A stretch of 64,000 bases of DNA from Mucilaginibacter gossypiicola (GCF_900110105.1 NZ_FOCL01000008.1:248001-312000), one strand, 5' to 3'. Numbered from the stretch's first letter, positions 1-8,841 are shown. Numbers and translations: made by a program. The notes: generated from the letters alone by a model not told the origin.

Positions 1-655
1 AAAGGCGCATAGCTTCAAAGCAAAGATCTTTACGCAGAATTTGGTTATCGCTAACCGAATAATAGCCTTCACTAAACAGCAGGTATATGGTGGTAAGCAC
101 GTTTTCCAGCCGGTTATCAATTTCGGCTGGGGCGGGCAGTTCAATCTTTATTTTTTCGTTCCGGATTTTTTCCTTCGCCCTGAACAGGCGTTTGTTAATG
201 GTTTCCTTGCCGGTTAAAAAAGCTTCGGCTATTTCATCAATTCCGAAACCACATAGTATCCTTAAAGCGAGCCCGATTTGCGCCTCGGGAGGGATAGCTG
301 GGTGACAGATAGCAAACATCATTTGCAATTGGCTATCGCTGATATTTTGTGGCGAAAGGTCTATATCCTGTTCATAGCTATCTGCCGTTTGTATTTCCGG
401 GGATACTTTGGCCTGAAAAGTAGCGTTGCGCTGCAAATGATTTTTTGCCTTGTTTTTGGCTACATTATAAAGCCAGGCTGTAGGATTGGGCGGGATGCCT
501 TTATAACTCCAACTCTGGGCGGCAGTGAGGAAGGTATCACTGGTAATATCCTCTGCCGTTTCCATCTCGTCAAACCCGAAACGACGACAAAGTACCGATA
601 CTATTTTACGGTACTCCGTGCGGAATAAATGGGGAATGAGCTCGGGGTTTTGCAT
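1..655 (-). CDS. ECF RNA polymerase sigma factor, DUF6596 type (3' end outside window)
   Basis: Reading leftward from the ATG at 655, an open frame runs to the window edge without a stop, so the C-terminus is missing (about 218 residues visible). The N-terminus starts MQNPELIPHLFRTEYRKI, followed by sigma region 2 (DEMETAEDITSDTF, then NPTAWLYNVAKNKAKN) and a sigma-4-like segment (GFGIDEIAEAFLTGKETINKRLFRAKEKIR). It continues into the conserved LFSEGYY...DLCFEAMRL stretch typical of the long DUF6596 sigma factors, which are usually near 400 residues. These are normally encoded directly after a YCII-domain protein, as here (next gene upstream on this strand). The family is presumed to direct RNA polymerase to a small regulon; targets are unknown. 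A 24-bp-arm hairpin repeat lies in its 5' leader. Confidence 0.88.
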   Translation of the reverse strand, partial: MQNPELIPHLFRTEYRKIVSVLCRRFGFDEMETAEDITSDTFLTAAQSWSYKGIPPNPTAWLYNVAKNKAKNHLQRNATFQAKVSPEIQTADSYEQDIDLSPQNISDSQLQMMFAICHPAIPPEAQIGLALRILCGFGIDEIAEAFLTGKETINKRLFRAKEKIRNEKIKIELPAPAEIDNRLENVLTTIYLLFSEGYYSVSDNQILRKDLCFEAMRL

Positions 656-670
656 GGGAATAACCGAAAA

Positions 671-754
671 ATGTCATTGCGAGGAACGAAGCAATCGCAC
701 GGAAGCATGGCCGCCCTATATAGCATGCGGTTGCTTCGTTCCTCGCAATGACAT
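671..754. repeat. REP-like palindromic repeat, copy A
   Basis: Arms of 24 bp at 671-694 and 731-754 are perfect reverse complements, beginning ATGTCATTGCGAGGAACG, around a 36-bp centre. The element lies between the YCII gene and the sigma factor gene on the same strand, so a transcript covering both would fold it into a long hairpin. Three relatives occur at 1658-1737, 26265-26346 and 34173-34284. Confidence 0.9.
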
Positions 755-774
755 AGATTTACACTATGAATTGT

Positions 775-1128
775 TTAATGCACACCATCATTCTTGGCAA
801 TTTTTCTCACCTCAACCGTATTGCCATCGCCCTGCAACACCGGGCAGCCTTTGGCAAATTCAACAGCTTCCTCAACTGATTCGGCTTTTACGGTGATAAA
901 ACCGCCTATGGTTTCTTTGATCTCGCCGAAAGGGCCATTGGTAACAACGCCGCCATGGCCTACAATTTTGGCATCGGCAAAAGGGAGACCGGTGCCGCTA
1001 ACAAACTTATTTTGAGCAGCTATGCCGCCAATCCAGTCCATAGTTTGTTTCATCCAAATCTGGATCTGTTCGGGAGATGCTACCTTAGTACCGTCCTCGT
1101 GCCTGAAAATTAAAACGAATTCGTCCAT
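775..1128 (-). CDS. YCII-related (DGPF) family protein
   Basis: A 117-residue protein with the YCII/DGPF ferredoxin-like fold: an N-terminal MDEFVLIFRHED strand, a GG-V-TNGPFGEIKETIGGF core and the closing C-terminal segment (SVEEAVEFAKGCPV...VEVRKI). Proteins of this subfamily are small stand-alone domains of unknown reaction; they are repeatedly encoded just before a DUF6596 sigma factor, which is the arrangement here (120 bp upstream of the sigma start, same strand). A regulatory partner role is inferred from that neighbourhood only. Length matches the family. The start is the first ATG, preceded by an A/T-rich leader. Confidence 0.85.
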   Translation of the reverse strand: MDEFVLIFRHEDGTKVASPEQIQIWMKQTMDWIGGIAAQNKFVSGTGLPFADAKIVGHGGVVTNGPFGEIKETIGGFITVKAESVEEAVEFAKGCPVLQGDGNTVEVRKIAKNDGVH

Positions 1129-1329
1129 CTTTTTAAATTTTAAAGGTTAATAAATATATGAATTACACCTCTATATCAAATGAGATTGGGGGAACAGGAC
1201 AGGGGCAAGAAATTATTTTTGATTTTGGATATCCGATTTCAGAATTTTTATCGGGGTTACACTGATTCCTTTTGGTTACACCGATTTTCTAAATCTGGAT
1301 TTTTTGTGTTGGATGGGAGCGGATACCGT
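1129..1329. other. Noncoding stretch upstream of the YCII gene
   Basis: No gene seen. It holds the likely leader and promoter of the YCII gene and an imperfect direct repeat of GGTTACACTGATT / GGTTACACCGATT near 1255-1295. Nothing else recognisable. Confidence 0.5.
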
Positions 1330-1529
1330 CCAATGTCATTAAGTTAAGAAAATCCCCCAGAGGGGGAACAGGTTTGTAGCAACAATCATATACCGAAAAT
1401 AACCGTGCCAGAGGTACGGAACACCGGAGTTGTGTACCTCTGGCACACTAAGGCAAACAAACCTTTCATTTCTACAAACCTTTTGCACCGCTGGTGCAAC
1501 CTATTGATCCCTTAACTTAATGACATTGG
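1330..1529. mobile_element. MITE-like nested-palindrome element
   Basis: Terminal inverted repeats of 19 bp are perfect (CCAATGTCATTAAGTTAAG at 1330-1348 and its complement at 1511-1529). Inside are nested pairs: 1371-1379 with 1472-1480 (GGTTTGTAG/CTACAAACC), 1405-1417 with 1434-1446 (GTGCCAGAGGTAC/GTACCTCTGGCAC) and a small hairpin GCACC-GCT-GGTGC near 1486. A direct repeat TACCGTCC flanks the element (1324-1331 and 1532-1539) and could be a target duplication. No open reading frame inside. No second copy of the terminal repeat was seen in the window. The mobile nature is inferred from structure. Confidence 0.6.
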
Positions 1530-1657
1530 GGTACCGTCCGTCAGCTGATGGATAATGCCCATGTAGTAGGAGCGTGTAACCCGGCCGCAAGCAACGCTCA
1601 TATTATAAAACACATCAGGGGAATGTGGTTGGTAACCAAAGACTTGTAGTTGCATAA

Positions 1658-1737
1658 ATGTCATTGCGGAACGAAGCAATCGCATACTATATAGAGTGGC
1701 TTTGCTTCAGTGCGATTGCCGCGCTACGCAATGACAT
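1658..1737. repeat. REP-like palindromic repeat, copy B
   Basis: Outer arms ATGTCATTGCG (1658-1668) and CGCAATGACAT (1727-1737) are perfect; inner arms share GAACGAAGCAATCGCA with imperfect pairing on the right side. It is a diverged member of the family at 671-754, sitting just past the stop of the glycerophosphodiesterase gene. Confidence 0.82.
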
Positions 1738-1745
1738 GTTTTTAT

Positions 1746-2570
1746 TTATCTCAATCCCTTTTCCTTCAAAAATTTCACCAATGCTGCCGGATGATCTGTT
1801 TGTAAACCTTTCAAACCAGCGGCAAGGGCTTTGTTCCAATCTGCGGGCCCTTCACCGGCACTTTGAATATCCGGCCAAACCGGGATATGATATTCACCGG
1901 CCAACGCAACCATATCGCCGGTGTATTGATTATATGAACCGTCAAGAATATCAGGATGATACTGATCAATAAAACTTTTCATACTGGCAGTGTTTTTCAC
2001 ACTGTCGGGCAGGCTTAGCATTAACGGCATTTTAGGGGCAGCTTTTCGCCAGCCTGTAAACTGGGCAGCGCTGTTGATATAAACCAATACCTGTTTTTCC
2101 ATGCCGTATTCTTTGATCATCTGATATGCCTGTTCAGGATCGGCAGCTTTAAAATCAAGATAAATTCCTATCCTGTTTTTACAAGTTTGAAGGATTTGTT
2201 TAAAAGTTGGGATCCGGAACACTTCTTTGCTTGCTGTGTCCTTACTCTTTACCTTTAACTGCAATAACTCGGCAAGTGTAAAATCTTTCAGCTGCCCTTT
2301 GCCATCAGTCATGCGGTTAATGCTGCCGTCATGCATACTTACCAACTCGCCATCCTTTGTGGTACGCAGGTCTATCTCTACATAATCAGCCTCATTTTTT
2401 ATTGCCTCCCTGTAAGCTTCAAGCGTGTTCTCCGGGTAAATAACATGGTCGCCACGGTGGGCGGCGACTATAAACTTATGCCTTGAAACAGGAGCCGGGT
2501 TAGCCTGCCATCCATCACCGGGCAGCAGCCATAGTAAACTTAAAGTTGTTAATAGTTGAAAACGCATCAT
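1746..2570 (-). CDS. Secreted glycerophosphodiester phosphodiesterase
   Basis: A 274-residue GDPD-family TIM-barrel enzyme that cleaves glycerophosphodiesters to an alcohol and glycerol 3-phosphate. The N-terminal 20 or so residues form a signal peptide, so it should act in the periplasm or outside. Family signatures are complete: HRGD at 38-41, PENT at 47-50, metal ligands in EIDLR (E65, D67), and the second catalytic histidine in SMHDGSINR (H80). The C-terminus has the usual GLQTDHPAAL segment. It follows the alkaline-phosphatase-like gene by 3 nt on the same strand, so the two are co-transcribed, downstream of susC/susD. This context suggests it processes phosphodiesters captured by the outer membrane importer. 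Confidence 0.92.
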   Translation of the reverse strand: MMRFQLLTTLSLLWLLPGDGWQANPAPVSRHKFIVAAHRGDHVIYPENTLEAYREAIKNEADYVEIDLRTTKDGELVSMHDGSINRMTDGKGQLKDFTLAELLQLKVKSKDTASKEVFRIPTFKQILQTCKNRIGIYLDFKAADPEQAYQMIKEYGMEKQVLVYINSAAQFTGWRKAAPKMPLMLSLPDSVKNTASMKSFIDQYHPDILDGSYNQYTGDMVALAGEYHIPVWPDIQSAGEGPADWNKALAAGLKGLQTDHPAALVKFLKEKGLR

Positions 2571-2573
2571 TAT

Positions 2574-3671
2574 TTATTTTTTACCTGTAACACTACCTAT
2601 CGCATCACCCACTTCATGACCTGCAGCAGCTTTAAAATCAAAGCCTAACAAATTGGCAATAGTTTGCGCCAATTGTTTGTGATACGTTGTTTCACCTTGT
2701 TTCATTTCGCCCGACGCCGGAGTATCCGGACCGATTACTGCAAACCAGGTTTGTTCTGAATGCAATACGTCCGATCCGTGATCGTGCCATTTTTTCATTG
2801 GTTCATCGCCCCTGCCGTGGTCGCAGGTGATGATCAATGTAGTTTTGTTTTTATAAGTGGGTTCTGATTGGATATAATCCCAAAGTTGTTTTATAAAACC
2901 ATCTTCCTGTTTAATACGATCAAGGTAAAAACCGTAATTACCTGCATGGGCCAAATCATCCGGTTCATCAAATGAAACATACAGGGCGCGGGGCTTATAC
3001 TGCATCATATAGTTTTTAGCAAACTCAAATGTCAGGAAGTCGATACGGGTAGAATCGCTGATATAACGTGGGGCTTCCAACTGTAATTCATTCAGATGTT
3101 TCAGACGATCGTTCATGCCAGGAACATCCAATGGCATAAAACCCGCGTTAACTAAAATATTGGCACGCTTTGGGCTTAAGATCTGCGAAAAGCGCTCCCA
3201 CGACGCAAATGCAGCTACTTTGTTTTCAAAACCTTTTTGCTTGTTCAAAAACTCGAGTACATTCATGTTGGGGTTATAGATCCCGTCGTTGGTATTCATC
3301 CGCTTATCGGGGAACCCGGTAAATATTTCATTATAACCGGGGTATGAAAAATGGTATGGATTGGCAACTTCATCTTTGTTTCCCAAATCACGATTGCCGT
3401 ACAGTTGTCCTTTTTCAACCAATGTGCTCCAAAAGAAAGGCATCAGCAGTTTACGACGATTTTCAGATGCATCGGCCCAGAAGTTTTTGCGTATCCCATT
3501 TTTATCCTGTGTATCGTTTGAGTTGATGATAGCCGAATCGGCACCACGGAAAACTTCCTGCCAGCGTAAGCCATCGATAGTGACAATAACTACGTTTTGG
3601 GTTTTGTGTGTCTGTGCAAATAGGATGGTAAAAGATGCCGAAAACAGCATTACTAAAATCAGCTTTTTCAT
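2574..3671 (-). CDS. Secreted alkaline phosphatase superfamily phosphoesterase/phosphodiesterase
   Basis: A 365-residue protein with a signal peptide (cleavage after about residue 20) and the alkaline phosphatase superfamily core. Visible metal and catalytic positions are D33 in TIDGLRW, the probable nucleophile S109 in HFSYPGYNE, D235/D239/H242 in FDEPDDLAHAG, D284-H285 in TCDHGRG and H298 in HDHGS. This fits the type I phosphodiesterase/nucleotide pyrophosphatase branch, which also includes phosphonoacetate hydrolases; the substrate cannot be read from sequence. It lies between susD and the glycerophosphodiesterase gene, same strand, with a strong hairpin in the 67-bp gap after susD. A role in releasing phosphate from organic phosphorus compounds is inferred. 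Confidence 0.87.
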   Translation of the reverse strand: MKKLILVMLFSASFTILFAQTHKTQNVVIVTIDGLRWQEVFRGADSAIINSNDTQDKNGIRKNFWADASENRRKLLMPFFWSTLVEKGQLYGNRDLGNKDEVANPYHFSYPGYNEIFTGFPDKRMNTNDGIYNPNMNVLEFLNKQKGFENKVAAFASWERFSQILSPKRANILVNAGFMPLDVPGMNDRLKHLNELQLEAPRYISDSTRIDFLTFEFAKNYMMQYKPRALYVSFDEPDDLAHAGNYGFYLDRIKQEDGFIKQLWDYIQSEPTYKNKTTLIITCDHGRGDEPMKKWHDHGSDVLHSEQTWFAVIGPDTPASGEMKQGETTYHKQLAQTIANLLGFDFKAAAGHEVGDAIGSVTGKK

Positions 3672-3687
3672 AGGTTTTGTTTAATGA

Positions 3688-3716
3688 ATAAAGGCCCCAA
3701 ACTAAGGGGCCTTTAT
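3688..3716 (-). terminator. Hairpin in the susD-phosphoesterase gap (possible attenuating terminator)
   Basis: Perfect 11-bp arms (ATAAAGGCCCC and GGGGCCTTTAT) around a 7-nt loop, in the gap between susD and the downstream phosphoesterase. The following T-run is short, so partial read-through is plausible and would lower expression of the two enzyme genes relative to the importer. Confidence 0.65.
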
Positions 3717-3738
3717 ATAGTTTTATTTGCAGTTTTTA

Positions 3739-5355
3739 TTATTTAAGCAACCACATGATACCATTGATATCGTCACTGCCGCCAAACTGGCTTGTTAATG
3801 CAGCTTTGTAATTTGTAGCATTAACCGTACGCTCTGACTGAGGATATTCAAAACGTGTAGGGATACGGCTGCTATTACCTGTACCCGGACCTGTAGTAAA
3901 GGTAGGAACCCCGGTACGACGATAAGTAAAATATGACTCAAGGCCCGAGTGGCGGAACAATGCAAGATATTTTTGCTGCAATATTTGCGTAAGACCGGTT
4001 GCGCCATCGGCATATTTCACAGTTGGTTGTGCATAGTAGGTTGTCCAGTTAACGGTAACCGGGAACACATCATAGCTTGATTGATCGGCAGGGCCTTTGG
4101 TTGCGCCCGGCCTGTAAAAGTATGCCGAAAATATGCTTGAACCGGCAACTGTTGGAATACCGTAATATTGATATGACGCCTGGATACCGTTAATGTAATA
4201 GGTTTCGGCATTGCCTGTAGCCCAACCACGGTTAATACCTTCGGCAATGTTAAACATCAGCTCCGGATATCCTATCTGGATGCTTGGCTCACCAATGTAA
4301 GTTGAATAAAAGTGCTTACGGTTGATGAATGAATAGCGCTGTAAAGTTGCATTGTTATACATTACACCAAGGTCAAGGCCCGGATCGGCACCTACAAATG
4401 AATCAAAACTTGTTGGGCTTTGTTTCAGGGTATCAACCAAATAACGTGAAGGCTCGGCAGTTACAAAAACCCTTGGATCTTTAAACTTAGTAAGCAAACC
4501 GATATAGGTTGCCGATGAGTTTTGCCTTGATCCGTTTTGACCAAAGTTATCCGGATTTTGAGGATAGTAGTTGCTTGGCGCTACAAATTTATATTGCAGG
4601 TTATCGTCAGAGCTGGTCATGATAGGATATTTAGCTGGGTTACCAACAATAGCAGCAAATTGTGCTTTTACATCGATATCGGCAGTTTTTTTACTTAATG
4701 CAAGTAATAACCTGATGTGGAAGCTATTTACAGTTTTTTGCCATTTTGCAAGGTCGTTACCAAAATAGATGTCATTTGATAAAGCCGCACCAACACCGGT
4801 ACCACCTGAATTTGGATCAGCAATCAGTTTAGTTAAATCGGCATTAGCATCTTCAAGCCATGCTAACGATTGTACCATAACATCTTTTTGGCTGTCATAG
4901 GCAGGTGTTAGGTTATCTATACCTTGTAAAGCTTGTTTCATTGGGATATCACCTTCTTCCAGGCTCATTTTACTAAAGAAATAAGCTCTGAAAAATTTAC
5001 CCAATGCTTCATACGGGTTGATAGCAGCACCGCCGGTTGCAGCAGCGCGCTGTTCCATTACTACTACGTTTTTTAACGTATTGTAATAATTGTCGCCACC
5101 ATTTGCAAAACCGTCATAACGATTATTACCGTAGTAATCATAGTTATAAAGGTAGTATTGCGAATAAATCTCATTACTTGATTGTGGCAAATCAGCCATC
5201 TTATTAAGGATCCCGTTAAATAATAATGATGCAGGCACTACACTTGGTACATTATTATTTTTAGTAAGGTCCTCAAAACTTTTTTTACATCCGGTTACTG
5301 TTAGCAAAGCAAACGCCGGCAGTATTAAAATTCTAAATATCTTTTTCATAATCAT
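3739..5355 (-). CDS. SusD/RagB-like outer membrane lipoprotein
   Basis: A 538-residue SusD-like lipoprotein. The N-terminus (MIMKKIFRILILP...LLTVTGCKKS) has a lipobox with the lipidated cysteine at position 23; the ATG at 5349 is an equally good start. Family features include the SFEDLTKNNN segment right after the lipid anchor, helical TPR-like repeats in the middle and the C-terminal RIPTRFEYPQSE motif typical of SusD-like group 2 proteins. It forms the surface lid on the SusC barrel encoded 11 nt upstream. The gene neighbours (phosphodiesterases rather than glycoside hydrolases) suggest an organophosphorus ligand, which is inference. Confidence 0.93.
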   Translation of the reverse strand: MIMKKIFRILILPAFALLTVTGCKKSFEDLTKNNNVPSVVPASLLFNGILNKMADLPQSSNEIYSQYYLYNYDYYGNNRYDGFANGGDNYYNTLKNVVVMEQRAAATGGAAINPYEALGKFFRAYFFSKMSLEEGDIPMKQALQGIDNLTPAYDSQKDVMVQSLAWLEDANADLTKLIADPNSGGTGVGAALSNDIYFGNDLAKWQKTVNSFHIRLLLALSKKTADIDVKAQFAAIVGNPAKYPIMTSSDDNLQYKFVAPSNYYPQNPDNFGQNGSRQNSSATYIGLLTKFKDPRVFVTAEPSRYLVDTLKQSPTSFDSFVGADPGLDLGVMYNNATLQRYSFINRKHFYSTYIGEPSIQIGYPELMFNIAEGINRGWATGNAETYYINGIQASYQYYGIPTVAGSSIFSAYFYRPGATKGPADQSSYDVFPVTVNWTTYYAQPTVKYADGATGLTQILQQKYLALFRHSGLESYFTYRRTGVPTFTTGPGTGNSSRIPTRFEYPQSERTVNATNYKAALTSQFGGSDDINGIMWLLK

Positions 5356-5366
5356 CGTATGTTTTA

Positions 5367-8300
5367 TTAGAATGATACATTTAAGTTAAAACCATAGCTA
5401 CGTACTGTAGGCGATTGCAATACAGTTGAAGAAGTAGCGTAGTTATACTGATCTAAATCCACATCCTTGAAGCGTTTGTCTCCGTAGAAGTATAGCAGGT
5501 TACGGCCGTAAACCGATACCGATGCTTTTTTGATAAATGATTTATCAAGCCATGCTTTAGGAAAATCATAACCAAGGGTTACTTCACGAAGTTTTGAGAA
5601 GGTTTTGCTCATGAGGTTTGACTCATCAACATTGTAATATTTACTCACGTAATCCTGTACTAATGCAGTTTGCTTGTTTGGAGCAAATTGCAATGCTCCC
5701 TGGTTGGTGATTTTGCCTGTTGCAGGATCATAGTTGATAGCAGCGCCGTTTGATACAGTTACACCTTCGCCTACGTATGTACCGTTATAACCGGCTTTGC
5801 CAAAGTTTTGCCAGTCTTTATAACGGGCATCACCCAAAGCGCCTGTAGCAGTTTCGATGTTTGAACCACCACGCATGGTTTTGTTATGCATGTAATCGAT
5901 AATCACACCGCCAACTGAACCGTCAAACTGGAAACCCATGTTGAAGTTTTTGTAACGCAGTTTGTTGCTGAAGCTCCATGAATATTTAGCATTCTCGTTA
6001 CCTAAATATTGTGGAACCGGTAATGCTAACGGTTTACCGGCAGCATCATTGATGATTTGCCCCTGAGGCGTTCTGGCAAAAGCAGTACCATATAGTTTAT
6101 CGGTACGATCGCCTTTTTTGAAGAATGTTTGGTAAGTATCCTGGTTTGGAGGTAGTTCTTCATAAACGTCTTTAAAGGTAGCTACGTTAACCAGAACATT
6201 CCAGCTAAAGCCACCAAGGTTTTTGATAGGAGTGCCTTCCAGTGAAAACTCATAACCGGTTTTCTTGGTCTTTAAAGCATTAAGATATAAAGTAGTGTAA
6301 CCGGTAGCGGTTGATATTGAGTTAGCCAGGATCTGCGGACCGTCAATATATTGGAAAGTAGTAGCAGATAAACCTAAACGGTTTTGTAAGAATTTAATGT
6401 CGAAACCTTCTTCGTAGTTAACACGGGTTGAGGTTTTGATGCCATTTTGATATAAAAAATCAGATGCAGATGCTGCAGGCTGGCTGTTATATGGTTTGCT
6501 TGTTAAGTAGAAAGAGTTAAGCTGATAGCTTGGGCCGTTATAAGGTGAATTATAAGTACTGCCGTAACCAAGCGGGTTTAAGAATAACGGATTTGAATTA
6601 GGGTTGCTGGTAGTTGTTGAACCGCCATAAACCGAAATAGCATTAAAAGGGGCAGGGCCAATTGTTGCGCTTGAAGCATCAGCTTTTACTGTTGAGTAAG
6701 ATGCCCTTGCTTTTAAGAAGGAGATAACTTCGGGCAGTTTAACGTAATCAGAGATCACAGTTGCTGCCGATAAACTTGGATAGTAATAAGTTGTTACGTT
6801 TTGGAAAGCCGATGATTTATCGATACGGCCGGTGCTTGATAAAGTAGCGTATTTACCAAATGTAGCATCAATTGAGTAATAGCCGCTTAATACACGCTCA
6901 GCTGATGAGAAGTTGGTTGACTGAATTGCATTTTTCGAGTTGCTGAAAGCATAAACTTCCGGCACGTTCAAATAATCTGTTGATGTCCAGCTTGAGTTGT
7001 AGTTAAAGCTGCGCAGGTTTGAACCAACTAAACCTGATAAGTTCACGAAGTTTTTGATAGTATAGTTATAGTTAACAAATAACTCGGTGTTGTTATCAAA
7101 CAGGTTACGACGGTCTTCGCGGTAATCGCCCTGGTTACCTTCACGGCCGTAAGGGTGAGCTGAGTACGGCAGGTCTTCAGTACGCAGGATGTTATAGGTA
7201 TCAATTTGCGAACGTAAAGTAACGTTTAAGTTATCATTGATCTTGAAGTTACCCGATAAGTAACCGTAAACATCATTTTTATAATGACCACGGGTCCATT
7301 TTTCAGTTAACAGGTATGGGTTATGATAACGGGTGTACTCGGCAAATACCGATTGTACGCCTTCTTTACCCGGCTGCCAAATGGCTTTGATATCTGGTGC
7401 ATTGATATTCCAGTCAGCACCTGTCCAAACAGCAATGTTGTAGATGATACTGTTAGGGCCATACTGTACGTCTGGGAAGTTATCAGTTGATTGCCTGTTG
7501 AAATCAACGTTTGCTTCAAATTTCCAACGTTTTGACGGAGTGAACTGACCGTAGAAGTTAGCATTGGCTATATCAAGGTACTGAGAAGGGATATAGCTTG
7601 TTTGGTGCTGTTGGGAAACCGAAAAACGGGTTACATAAGTATCACCAACAGAACCTAATGAAATGTTATTGTTGGTTTGGTAACCGGTTTTCAAAAAGTT
7701 TTTCAGGTTGTCTTTACCACGTGCAACCCATGGGGTACCCTGGCGCACGCCATTAACAACCGGGCTGTCATACTGAGGGATCAGCTGGCCTGCAAAATAA
7801 GGGCCCCAAACGTCATAATCGCTATCTACACCACCTGGTGCGCCACCTTTACCATCAACAAAGGTATAAAAGGTATTCTCGCCCGGGCCAAACGTGTTTT
7901 GCGTACGCGGGAAGGCAAGGAAGCCGGTATTCATAACCGTACTGCTGTTTATATCAACAGTTAAACCTTTTTTGTTTTTCTCGCCTTTTTTGGTGGTGAT
8001 CAAGATCGCACCGTTTTGTGCACGGCTACCGTACAGTGCGGCAGCAGAAGGGCCTTTTAACACGGTATAAGTTTCGATATCATCAGGGCTGATATTATAG
8101 GTATCAGTATTAATAGGGAAACCATCTACTACGTATAATGTAACCGAGTTACCCCTGATCAACACAGAAGGGTTACCCAAAAGCTCTGCAGAAGGGCCTA
8201 CTGATAAACCAGCCACTTTACCTGTTAAACCTGTAATAGGGTTAGGATCGCGGGCCATGGTAACATCAGCACCATTTACTGATTGTGTTGAGTAGCCAAT

Positions 8301-8663
8301 ACGACGGGTCTCTTTCTTAACACCGAGAGCCGTCACAACAACCTCGTTCAATGCTTTGCTATCGCCAATCAGGCTTACATTTATAGTTGTTTTGTTATCA
8401 ACTACAACGTAAACCGGTGCGTAACCTACAAATGAGTAAACGAGTGTTTGGCCGGCAGTTGCAGTAATACTGTAATGACCATCAATATCGGTAACGGTGC
8501 CTTTGTTTTGTTCTTTAATTTTTACGCTTACGCCTGGCAGTGGCGAGTGTTTGTCATCGGTAACAGTACCGCTTATTTTGGTTTGTCCGAATAAGATAGA
8601 TGGAGCTACGCAAAATAATAAAACCGTTATTACGGCTCTTAATCTCTGGTAAATCTTGTTCAT
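5367..8663 (-). CDS. SusC/RagA family TonB-linked outer membrane transporter
   Basis: A 1098-residue TonB-dependent transporter. After a signal peptide (cut near FGQTKIS) there is a CarboxypepD_reg-like domain (about 28-105), a plug domain with the characteristic YVVDGFPI and ETYTVLKGPSAAALYGSRAQNGAILITTKKG-type signature (split here for brevity), and a long beta-barrel ending in aromatic F. It energises uptake across the outer membrane with SusD. The start is the only ATG with an A/T leader; a 42-bp conserved sequence sits 41 nt upstream and is also found before the phosphonatase-like gene at 12454. Substrate class is inferred from neighbours as phosphoester or phosphonate compounds. Confidence 0.95.
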   Translation of the reverse strand: MNKIYQRLRAVITVLLFCVAPSILFGQTKISGTVTDDKHSPLPGVSVKIKEQNKGTVTDIDGHYSITATAGQTLVYSFVGYAPVYVVVDNKTTINVSLIGDSKALNEVVVTALGVKKETRRIGYSTQSVNGADVTMARDPNPITGLTGKVAGLSVGPSAELLGNPSVLIRGNSVTLYVVDGFPINTDTYNISPDDIETYTVLKGPSAAALYGSRAQNGAILITTKKGEKNKKGLTVDINSSTVMNTGFLAFPRTQNTFGPGENTFYTFVDGKGGAPGGVDSDYDVWGPYFAGQLIPQYDSPVVNGVRQGTPWVARGKDNLKNFLKTGYQTNNNISLGSVGDTYVTRFSVSQQHQTSYIPSQYLDIANANFYGQFTPSKRWKFEANVDFNRQSTDNFPDVQYGPNSIIYNIAVWTGADWNINAPDIKAIWQPGKEGVQSVFAEYTRYHNPYLLTEKWTRGHYKNDVYGYLSGNFKINDNLNVTLRSQIDTYNILRTEDLPYSAHPYGREGNQGDYREDRRNLFDNNTELFVNYNYTIKNFVNLSGLVGSNLRSFNYNSSWTSTDYLNVPEVYAFSNSKNAIQSTNFSSAERVLSGYYSIDATFGKYATLSSTGRIDKSSAFQNVTTYYYPSLSAATVISDYVKLPEVISFLKARASYSTVKADASSATIGPAPFNAISVYGGSTTTSNPNSNPLFLNPLGYGSTYNSPYNGPSYQLNSFYLTSKPYNSQPAASASDFLYQNGIKTSTRVNYEEGFDIKFLQNRLGLSATTFQYIDGPQILANSISTATGYTTLYLNALKTKKTGYEFSLEGTPIKNLGGFSWNVLVNVATFKDVYEELPPNQDTYQTFFKKGDRTDKLYGTAFARTPQGQIINDAAGKPLALPVPQYLGNENAKYSWSFSNKLRYKNFNMGFQFDGSVGGVIIDYMHNKTMRGGSNIETATGALGDARYKDWQNFGKAGYNGTYVGEGVTVSNGAAINYDPATGKITNQGALQFAPNKQTALVQDYVSKYYNVDESNLMSKTFSKLREVTLGYDFPKAWLDKSFIKKASVSVYGRNLLYFYGDKRFKDVDLDQYNYATSSTVLQSPTVRSYGFNLNVSF

Positions 8664-8703
8664 CTGCTAAAGTTTAAGGGTGAAATATTTGAGTTTTTCA
8701 TAC

Positions 8704-8745
8704 AGCAATACTAAACTTTGTTTATTATTAGTAAACCAACTTAGT
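8704..8745 (-). promoter_or_regulatory. Shared 42-bp promoter/operator upstream of susC
   Basis: On the minus strand this reads ACTAAGTTGGTTTA, 14 variable bases, then AGTTTAGTATTGCT. The same arrangement occurs on the plus strand at 12392-12433 (36 of 42 positions identical, last 14 all identical). TAGTATTG within it is one base off the Bacteroidota -7 box TAnnTTTG, so the block probably includes the core promoter. A degenerate second copy of the right half (AGTTAAGTATAGCT) lies at 8750-8763. Confidence 0.75.
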
Positions 8746-8841
8746 ATTAAGCTATACTTAACTTGATGTTCACCCTGTGTTAAGCAGGCGATTTCTGTAA
8801 CAGATAGGTTATATATTAATCACAAAAACTTAATACGGGCG

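Noticed and set aside
278..896. Plus-strand open frames at 278-628 and 525-896
   Set aside because: They lie antisense to the ECF sigma factor and YCII genes and across a hairpin repeat; no protein family features.
3739..8663. A glycan (polysaccharide) utilisation locus
   Set aside because: No glycoside hydrolase, polysaccharide lyase, HTCS or anti-sigma/sigma pair adjoins the SusC/SusD genes; neighbours act on phosphorus compounds.
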